A program made the translations under genes and the position numbers. A DNA stretch of 64,000 bases from Planosporangium flavigriseum (GTDB lineage: Bacteria > Actinomycetota > Actinomycetes > Mycobacteriales > Micromonosporaceae): positions 148,535 through 212,534 of the forward strand of contig NZ_JAATVW010000008.1 of NCBI RefSeq assembly GCF_011947225.1, given 5' to 3'. The notes under the pieces were generated by a model, which saw nothing but the letters and a program-made list of their open reading frames with translations, was not told the origin of the DNA and made no database searches. Shown in pieces: positions 58,677 to 64,000 of this stretch. Position 1 is the first letter of the stretch; each line of letters begins with the position of its first letter.

Positions 58677-59150
58677 GTGACTGTCGCCGTGCAACTCAAG
58701 CCGATGACCGCTGCCCGGTACCAGGCCTATCGACTGGCCGCTGAGGTTGACTACGCACACAACATCGCCGCGTCGGGAGCGACGCCAGAGTCCGAGGCTC
58801 GCGAAAAGGCACGGGAAGACTTTGGCCGACTGCTAGCCGAAGGGCTTGATACGCCTGGTCACCATCTCTGGGTTGCCTACGACGGCGAGGAGGAGGTCGG
58901 CGTGCTGTGGTTGCACGTGGAGCAGAGATCGGACGGCCTACATGCCTTTGGTTACGACTTCTCGGTACGGCGGGACGTGCGTCGCCATGGTTATGGCCGC
59001 GCGATCGTGGTCGCCGCTGAGCAGGTGTGCCGCGAGATGGGAGTGGTCTCTGTAGGACTGAGCGTGTTCGGCTTCAACCTTGGCGCGCGCAGCCTGTACG
59101 AACAAATGGGCTTTGAGATTTCCGCGATCCAGATGCGGAAGCGTCTGTAG
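58677..59150 (+). CDS. GNAT acetyltransferase
   Basis: A 157-residue acetyltransferase with QLKPMTAARYQAYRLAAEVD at the start, LWVAYDGEEEVGVLWLHVEQ near residue 64, and the acetyl-CoA region FSVRRDVRRHGYGRAIVVAA near 98 (loop RRHGYG). NLGARSLYEQMGFEISAIQM near 133 is the usual C-terminal motif. Substrate unknown. Third-position GC is somewhat lower than in the core region, consistent with an accessory gene. It may be leaderless or use the GAGGAG beside the start. Confidence 0.9.
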   Translation: MTVAVQLKPMTAARYQAYRLAAEVDYAHNIAASGATPESEAREKAREDFGRLLAEGLDTPGHHLWVAYDGEEEVGVLWLHVEQRSDGLHAFGYDFSVRRDVRRHGYGRAIVVAAEQVCREMGVVSVGLSVFGFNLGARSLYEQMGFEISAIQMRKRL

Positions 59151-59196
59151 TGCTACCAACAGATGCGAGCGCTCAGAGTCTGGAAGGGTAGGCAGC

Positions 59197-60018
59197 ATGG
59201 CGCTGCGCCTTGTCCAGGCGAATTTTAAGGCTCGGGATGACTCGGCGCTCGGCCGGTTCTGGGTGGAGGCACTCGGTTGGGTTTCCCGCTCGGGTCCCGG
59301 TGCGACTAGCGTTGCACCCGCGGGCTTCGTCTGGACAGACCCCGACGCCTCTGCCTGCGTCGATGTCATAGCCGTCTCGAACCCCGAAACGGTGAAGTAT
59401 CGCGTGCACCTCGAACTCGCCACCACCTCTGCGTCCCATCGGACGGAGTTGGTCGCGCGCCTGAAGGAGCTCGGTGCGACGCCCGCCGATGTGGGCCGGG
59501 GCGACGTCCCGTGGACGGTTCTGGCCGACCCGGAGGGCAACGAGTTCTGCGTGCTGGAGCCTCGGGAGATCTACCGGGACACCGGGCCGATCGCCACGGT
59601 GGTGGTCGACTGCGCGGATCCGCGGGCCATGGCCCACTTCTGGGGCGAGGCGATGGACTGGACCCTGCACGGGGTAACCGACGATCCTGCGCTGCTGCGC
59701 TCCGCGGAGGGTGTCGGGCCGTATCTTGAGTTCCTCCGCACGCCCCACCTGAAGGACGTACGGCACCGCGTCCATCTCGACGTGGTGCCGTATCGCGGTG
59801 ACGATCAAGCGGCGGAGGTGGCCCGGCTGCAGACCCTCGGCGCGACGCTCGCCGACGTCGGCCAGGGCGACGTCCCGTGGATCGTCCTGGCCGACGTCGG
59901 AGGGCAACGAGTTCTGCGTCCTCGCTCCGGCCTGACGCGGAGCCTCCCCCCGCCTGCGGCGCTCGACGCCGTCCGCCGCCGGGCCCAGACCCGTAACAGA
60001 CGCACCACGCTGCCGTAG
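59197..60018 (+). CDS. Two-domain VOC (glyoxalase-like) protein with frameshifted C-terminus
   Basis: A tandem vicinal-oxygen-chelate protein. Each half has the same ending pattern: VLADPEGNEFCVLEP closes the first domain near residue 125, and the second should close the same way. In the second copy the frame is lost after IVLAD: read one base on, the DNA gives EGNEFCVLAPA and a stop at 59933-59935. The open frame instead runs on for 27 unrelated residues to 60018. A one-base insertion near 59895 explains this, either a real mutation or a sequence error. GGAAGGG precedes the ATG at 59197. Relatives are unassigned glyoxalase/bleomycin-resistance-like proteins. Confidence 0.85.
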   Translation: MALRLVQANFKARDDSALGRFWVEALGWVSRSGPGATSVAPAGFVWTDPDASACVDVIAVSNPETVKYRVHLELATTSASHRTELVARLKELGATPADVGRGDVPWTVLADPEGNEFCVLEPREIYRDTGPIATVVVDCADPRAMAHFWGEAMDWTLHGVTDDPALLRSAEGVGPYLEFLRTPHLKDVRHRVHLDVVPYRGDDQAAEVARLQTLGATLADVGQGDVPWIVLADVGGQRVLRPRSGLTRSLPPPAALDAVRRRAQTRNRRTTLP

Positions 60019-60172
60019 ATCACCCGATTAGGTTCCGGTGACTGGAGCTGCGTCGCCGTTTGCGGCTGATGGCACGTTTATTACCGACACCCCCACTCCA
60101 GGGCTTGAGACTTCTTAGGGTGATTCCCGGGTTTAGTCGAGAAAATGCCCTGAAAGTCCCAAATAGAAGCGG

Positions 60173-60178
60173 TACGGT
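60173..60178 (+). promoter_or_regulatory. -10 element of the MerR-family gene (leaderless)
   Basis: TACGGT lies six bases before the GTG at 60185. Confidence 0.5.
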
Positions 60179-60184
60179 CAGCGG

Positions 60185-60592
60185 GTGCCCGTGAATCCCC
60201 GACCCACCGTCGACCCCCCTCGCAGGCTGCGGGCAACCGACCTCGCGCAGGCCGCCGGGATCTCGGTCCAGCAGGTCCGCAACTACATCGACCTCGGAGT
60301 CCTTCCGCCGGTCGAGCGTACGGCGAGCGGCTACCGCATCTTCACCGACGATCACGCCGCGGCGCTGACAGTGGCGCGGCAGTTGGCCGAGGGGCACGGC
60401 TGGGCACGTACGCGAGACATCATGCGCGCCGCCCATGCAGGAGACCTCGAAGCCGTGCTGGCGGCGCTCGACGCCAGCCATGCCGAACCGGCCAGCCGCG
60501 ACCGGGCCGCGCAGCGCCGGAGCCTGCTGCGACTGCGCGCCTCGGCCGCCCTGTACGCCTACCTCCAGCGACTCAAGCTGGACGTCCTGTGA
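60185..60592 (+). CDS. MerR-family transcriptional regulator
   Basis: A 135-residue regulator. The winged helix-turn-helix is RATDLAQAAGISVQQVRNYI with DLGVLPPVERTASGYRIF (residues 16-58), standard for MerR. The rest is a helical dimerisation region (AALTVARQLAEGHGWARTRD, then an Ala/Arg-rich helix). There are no cysteines, so it is not a metal sensor of the MerR/ZntR kind, and no large effector domain is present. The next gene, a CoA-transferase, starts 58 bp downstream with its own promoter-like element and may be a target. Confidence 0.9.
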   Translation: MPVNPRPTVDPPRRLRATDLAQAAGISVQQVRNYIDLGVLPPVERTASGYRIFTDDHAAALTVARQLAEGHGWARTRDIMRAAHAGDLEAVLAALDASHAEPASRDRAAQRRSLLRLRASAALYAYLQRLKLDVL

Positions 60593-60637
60593 CCGACGCG
60601 ACCGCACTGCAGACCGGGACCGGGCGTCGGGCGGACC

Positions 60638-60643
60638 TACAGT
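60638..60643 (+). promoter_or_regulatory. -10 element of the CoA-transferase gene (leaderless)
   Basis: TACAGT lies seven bases before the ATG at 60651. Confidence 0.5.
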
Positions 60644-60650
60644 CGGCAGC

Positions 60651-62021
60651 ATGAACGAAGGCGCCACAAGCGAAACAGTCGTCGACGCAGTCGCCGGCAT
60701 CTGCCGGGACCTGGGGGTGGACGCCCCGACAGGGATCGACATCACCGGCGACGGGGTGCTGGCATCGCCGTACCGGGTGGACGCGGCCGCGACGGCCGCG
60801 GTGGCGGCGACGACCCTGGCCGCCGGCCGGCTGTGGCAGGCGCGCGGCGGACCGCAGCCCCGGGTACGCGTGGACGTGCGGCACGCGGCGCTGGCGTTCC
60901 GCACCGAGCGGTACCTGCGCATCGACGGTGCGGCCCCGGCGGTGTGGGCCGACCTGTCCGGTGACTACCGGTCCGCCGACGGGTGGGTACGGCTGCACGC
61001 CAACTACCCAGCGCACCGGGACGCGATCACGCGCGCCCTGGGCGTACCGGAGGACCGTGACCGGGCGGCGTCGGCTGTCGCCGGCCGTGCCGCGGTGGAC
61101 GTCGAGGACGCGGTGGTGGCCGCCGGCGGCGCGGCGGCGGCGCTACGCACGCCGGCCGAGTGGGCCGCCCATCCGCAAGGTGGCACGGTGGCCGGGCTGC
61201 CTCTGGTGGACCTCCAGCGGATCGGTGACGCCCCGGCGCGCCCGCTGCCGGCCGCCGACCGGCCCCTCGATGGGGTACGGGTGCTGGACCTGTCCCGGGT
61301 CATCGCCGGGCCGGTAGCGGGGCGCACCCTGGCAGCGTACGGCGCGGACGTGCTGCGGGTCGGGGCCGACCAGCTCGCGTTGGTGCCGGCGCTGGTGGTC
61401 GACACCGGGTTCGGCAAGCGGTTCACCCACCTGGATCTACGTACCGACGCCGGGCGGGAGGCGCTGCGGAACCTGATCCGGGAGGCGGACGTGGTGCTGC
61501 AGGCCTTCCGCCCCGGGGCCCTGGAGGGCCTCGGGTTCGGCCCGCGCGAGTGCGCCTCGCTGCGACCGGGCCTGGTGTACGTGTCGATCAGCGCGTGGGG
61601 CGAGGCGGGACCGTGGCGGCAGCGGCGCGGCTTCGACAGCCTGGTGCAGTTGGCCACGGGCATCGCGTGGTCGGACACCGGACGACCGGTGCCACTGCCC
61701 GCGCAGACGCTTGACCACGGTACGGGCTGGCTGGCGGCGATGGCGGCCATGGAGGGGCTGCGTCGCCGCGCGTGCGTGGGTGGCTCGTGGCACGCCCGGC
61801 TGTCGCTGGCGCGTACGGCAAGGTGGCTGGACGGGCTGGGCCGCTCCACCGCCGGTACGGGCGCGGGCGAACCCGACTACCCCACCGACCTTGTCTCCAC
61901 AATGGACAGCGACTTCGGGGCGCTCGGCTACGTGCGGCCGCCGGGCACGCTCGACGGGTACACGCCACGGTGGACGACTCCCCCGCACCGCCCGGGCGCG
62001 GACGCTCCGTCCTGGGGCTGA
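60651..62021 (+). CDS. Family III CoA-transferase (CaiB/BaiF type)
   Basis: A 456-residue protein of the CaiB/BaiF family, which moves CoA between carboxylic acids. The family core starts near residue 203 with GVRVLDLSRVIAGPVAGRTL and AYGADVLRVGAD, followed by LDLRTDAGREALRNLIREAD, VLQAFRPGALEGLGFGP and VYVSISAWGEAGPW. The 190-residue N-terminal part (VDAAATAAVAATTLAAGRLW, LHANYPAHRDAITRALGV) resembles the second, degenerate domain seen in longer actinobacterial members. Substrates are unknown. The frame is open upstream over the MerR gene, but the ATG at 60651 fits the -10 element. Confidence 0.9.
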   Translation: MNEGATSETVVDAVAGICRDLGVDAPTGIDITGDGVLASPYRVDAAATAAVAATTLAAGRLWQARGGPQPRVRVDVRHAALAFRTERYLRIDGAAPAVWADLSGDYRSADGWVRLHANYPAHRDAITRALGVPEDRDRAASAVAGRAAVDVEDAVVAAGGAAAALRTPAEWAAHPQGGTVAGLPLVDLQRIGDAPARPLPAADRPLDGVRVLDLSRVIAGPVAGRTLAAYGADVLRVGADQLALVPALVVDTGFGKRFTHLDLRTDAGREALRNLIREADVVLQAFRPGALEGLGFGPRECASLRPGLVYVSISAWGEAGPWRQRRGFDSLVQLATGIAWSDTGRPVPLPAQTLDHGTGWLAAMAAMEGLRRRACVGGSWHARLSLARTARWLDGLGRSTAGTGAGEPDYPTDLVSTMDSDFGALGYVRPPGTLDGYTPRWTTPPHRPGADAPSWG

Positions 62022-62032
62022 CCCGCGGCGCG

Positions 62033-62488
62033 TCAGGTCAGCTGTGCCACGACGTTGCCGGCGGCGTCGTGGGCGACGACGGTGGTGATGTCGGAAAGGT
62101 CCATCCCGTTGCGTCCGGGGCCGCTGCGGGGAAGCCAGACCGCGTACGCGCCGACCAGGAGGATCTCCCGTTGTTGCGGGTCCAGGGGCGCGACGTACGG
62201 GGTCGGCTTGGCGGGCAGCAGGGGCGGGCCGACGGTGGCCAGCGGCGACGGCGTCGGATCGCAGAACACGTCTCCACGGCGGCCCATGACCACCGCGGAG
62301 AGGTATTGGCGGATGAGCGAGAGCTCGAAGACATGGGACAGGCCGACTGTGAAATCGGCGCAGTTGCTTCCGGACTGGTTGGCCGCAGGCGATGCCTCAA
62401 TGATCTCGGCGCCCGCACCCTCCCAGGCGACTTGCGAATATCCCCTCTGGAGTCGGGGTGCCGGTAAGGATCGCGTCACCAGCCGCAA
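62033..62488 (-). CDS. Hypothetical protein, possibly a remnant
   Basis: A frame of up to 151 codons with G/C-biased third positions mainly in its second half (LPRSGPGRNGMDLSDITTVV). I do not recognise a family. The only upstream start is a TTG with no ribosome binding site, and the first 25 residues are poorly biased, so the true start may be an ATG or GTG further in, or the gene may be a fragment. It is convergent with the CoA-transferase gene, stop to stop within 11 bp. Confidence 0.45.
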   Translation of the reverse strand: MRLVTRSLPAPRLQRGYSQVAWEGAGAEIIEASPAANQSGSNCADFTVGLSHVFELSLIRQYLSAVVMGRRGDVFCDPTPSPLATVGPPLLPAKPTPYVAPLDPQQREILLVGAYAVWLPRSGPGRNGMDLSDITTVVAHDAAGNVVAQLT

Positions 62489-62653
62489 ACGGGAATGATC
62501 TTGTGATGGGTTGGCCCCGCGGTTACCCGCGCGGTATGCCGGACTGGGCGTCTAACCGCTCCTGGCCGACCGCGGCCGGAGCCGGACCGGCGGAATGGGG
62601 CATGACAGCGCGTTGCCCGGTCTTTCCGTCGCCCTGGTAGGGAAGATAACGGG

Positions 62654-63457
62654 GTGTCAGCGATGGAGCGGGCAGAGGATGCGGCCAGCCTGTTGAGCTG
62701 GCTGGGCGACCGGCCGGCGGAGGAAGGCGTCACCGGCTATGCCCCCGACGGTTGGGAGGCATCCACGTGGATCCTGCACGCGATGTACGAGAACCCCGCT
62801 CTGGAGAGACTCGGCACCCACGACGAGCTGCACCGTCGTCGACTCAACGCGGGCGAGATCGAGCCGCTCATCATCGGTGACGTGAACCTGGACGAGGCCA
62901 CCAGCGTCGTCGGGACTCCGTTGGGCTTTGTCATCAAGCCGGGCCGCCCGTGGCGGCGGGTGCGCTGGGGCGACTACCTGGCCAGAACGCCGGAGTTCCA
63001 CGGTGATCGCTCCTACCCGCCGTCTGACCGGTGGTTTCCGCACGCCAGCTGGCCGGTAGCAGTGGAGCCGCCCCCGGAGGCCTCCCTCGACGAAGAGAGC
63101 CTCGGCGCTCTGCTCGACACCCTCGCCGCGCAGTCACCGAGTGGCGATGCCATCCGCTGCTATGCCTTCTACGCCGCCCTGCCAGCAAGTGACTTCGACA
63201 CAGTGCATCTCTGGCAGGGGCCGTTGTCCGCCGTCCCGGAACTGATCCAGGACAACGGCGGGCCGTACCAGTGCTCACCGACGAACCTGTGGCCCCTGGA
63301 CAGGTCGTGGTTCGTGTGGACCGACTGGGACCTTCAAGCCACAAGAGTCAGCGGCACCCGCACCCTGATCGACGCGATCAGAGCCACCCCGGCACTCGAA
63401 ACCATTGAGTGGTCATCCTCGATGACGAACTGCGACCCCACCACCCAGCAGGGTTGA
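62654..63457 (+). CDS. Protein of unknown function
   Basis: A 267-residue soluble protein rich in Trp and acidic residues (GWEASTWILHAMYENPALER; WPLDRSWFVWTDWDLQATRV). There is no signal peptide or transmembrane segment. Its general look, an acidic cytosolic protein with many aromatic residues among orphan genes, is shared with SMI1/KNR4-type immunity proteins, but no specific motif supports that. GTG at 62654 has GGAAG about ten bases upstream; an ATG three codons later is equally possible. Confidence 0.7.
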   Translation: MSAMERAEDAASLLSWLGDRPAEEGVTGYAPDGWEASTWILHAMYENPALERLGTHDELHRRRLNAGEIEPLIIGDVNLDEATSVVGTPLGFVIKPGRPWRRVRWGDYLARTPEFHGDRSYPPSDRWFPHASWPVAVEPPPEASLDEESLGALLDTLAAQSPSGDAIRCYAFYAALPASDFDTVHLWQGPLSAVPELIQDNGGPYQCSPTNLWPLDRSWFVWTDWDLQATRVSGTRTLIDAIRATPALETIEWSSSMTNCDPTTQQG

Positions 63458-63543
63458 GGACCGCCTGAACATCGGCACCAGTGGGCGTTCCCGGGTTCAT
63501 GGTCAAGCTCACCTCAACCGCGCGGTGGAAGGGGCGCACACAG

Positions 63544-63996
63544 TTAGTTCGGCAGGTACGGGTTCGGCGGTACCAGTGCGGTTGGGCGACCGCGTCGCTT
63601 GGCCGGTTCCCGGTGGGGCATGCTCCGTCGCGCCAACAGCGCCTGGCTCTGCTGGACCCACGTAAGCCAGTCCGCAAGGCGCTGATAGGCGTCGTCGGTG
63701 GTGCGGGAGACGAGCGCCTGCGCGGCGGCTTGTACGGCTGCCTCGGCCCCGTCGGTGGTTAGCCCCGCCTCGCAGGCCAGCAACGCGAGGCGGGGCTCGT
63801 ACAGGTGCAGTCCGCGCTCCATCGCTTCTTGCAGCCGCCGACCACCGGCACTGCCCTTCGCCCACTTGCGTTGGTGCTCAACGACGAGCCAGGCCATGTA
63901 TCCGGCCATCTTCGGCTGGGTCTTGGTCCAGGCGTTATTTTTAGGCTGAAACCAGTCCGGCGGGCGCTGCCCACCGCCGTATTTTCGCTCCGGCAA
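63544..63996 (-). CDS. Hypothetical protein, possibly truncated by the window edge
   Basis: A frame of at least 150 residues with G/C-biased third positions. It is basic and Trp/Gln-rich (KNNAWTKTQPKMAGYMAWLV; DAYQRLADWLTWVQQSQALL), mostly helical, with a Pro-rich end. The first candidate start is a TTG at 63996, and the frame continues without a stop past the right edge, so the true start may lie outside. I do not recognise the family. Confidence 0.55.
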   Translation of the reverse strand: MPERKYGGGQRPPDWFQPKNNAWTKTQPKMAGYMAWLVVEHQRKWAKGSAGGRRLQEAMERGLHLYEPRLALLACEAGLTTDGAEAAVQAAAQALVSRTTDDAYQRLADWLTWVQQSQALLARRSMPHREPAKRRGRPTALVPPNPYLPN

Positions 63997-64000
63997 TGGC

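Noticed and set aside
60435..60650. N-terminal extension of the CoA-transferase into the MerR gene
   Set aside because: The open frame overlaps MerR codons out of phase and lacks family sequence. The ATG at 60651 with its -10 element is the better start.

Overview
The window is about 72% GC by eye, with strong G/C bias at third codon positions, frequent GTG starts and a gene order typical of high-GC Actinobacteria. The Pup-ligation block (pafA, DUF3866, pafB, pafC, tatA, tatC, diacylglycerol kinase, helY) matches the conserved neighbourhood known from Mycobacterium. The MalT-type LuxR regulators, DUF7144 and DUF6325 membrane proteins, and the separate lnt and ppm genes point to a mycelial actinomycete, most likely Micromonosporaceae. 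The family assignment is inference.

Layout. 1-1.9 kb: two glycosyltransferases and a GntR regulator. 2-13 kb: conserved core with the Pup ligase, the PafBC damage-response regulator pair, twin-arginine export, a lipid kinase and the HelY helicase. 13-16.5 kb: DivIVA-like coiled-coil protein, 5'-3' exonuclease, DUF6325 and SHOCT proteins. 16.5-25.7 kb: a module of two paralogous MalT-type LuxR regulators, two paralogous DUF7144 membrane proteins and a PAS-SpoIIE phosphatase, separated by strong hairpins. 26.5-31.5 kb: acyl-CoA dehydrogenase, AsnC regulator, phosphatases, a truncated acetyltransferase and a divergent regulator/HAD pair sharing a perfect palindrome.

31.6-39.9 kb: a lysine catabolism locus. 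kamA diverges from kdd, amidohydrolase, kamD, kamE, kal and a MutL-like ASKHA ATPase. It would take L-lysine through beta-lysine and 3,5-diaminohexanoate to 5-amino-3-oxohexanoate, then deaminate 3-aminobutyryl-CoA. The Kce step is not encoded here. 40-43.8 kb: lipoprotein N-acyltransferase and polyprenol-phosphate mannose synthase as overlapping genes behind a 380-base structured leader, then fxsA and rbpA. 44-48.1 kb: zinc-finger coiled-coil protein, membrane protein, and an operon of polysaccharide deacetylase, processive-type glycosyltransferase and a 51-residue microprotein that is essentially a LALTG sorting signal.

48.1-64 kb is more accessory: an AT-rich micro-ORF, HNH endonuclease, methyltransferase, two XerC/D-type recombinases, DUF3500, MFS transporter, phosphodiesterase, YciE/F-like ferritin, acetyltransferases, a frameshifted VOC protein, MerR, CoA-transferase III and orphans. 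A dif-like site lies 425 bp upstream of the second recombinase, and a second Xer-like sequence overlaps its start codon.

Many genes start six or seven bases after a TANNNT hexamer, which implies widespread leaderless transcription. I see no rRNA, tRNA, CRISPR array or complete insertion sequence.
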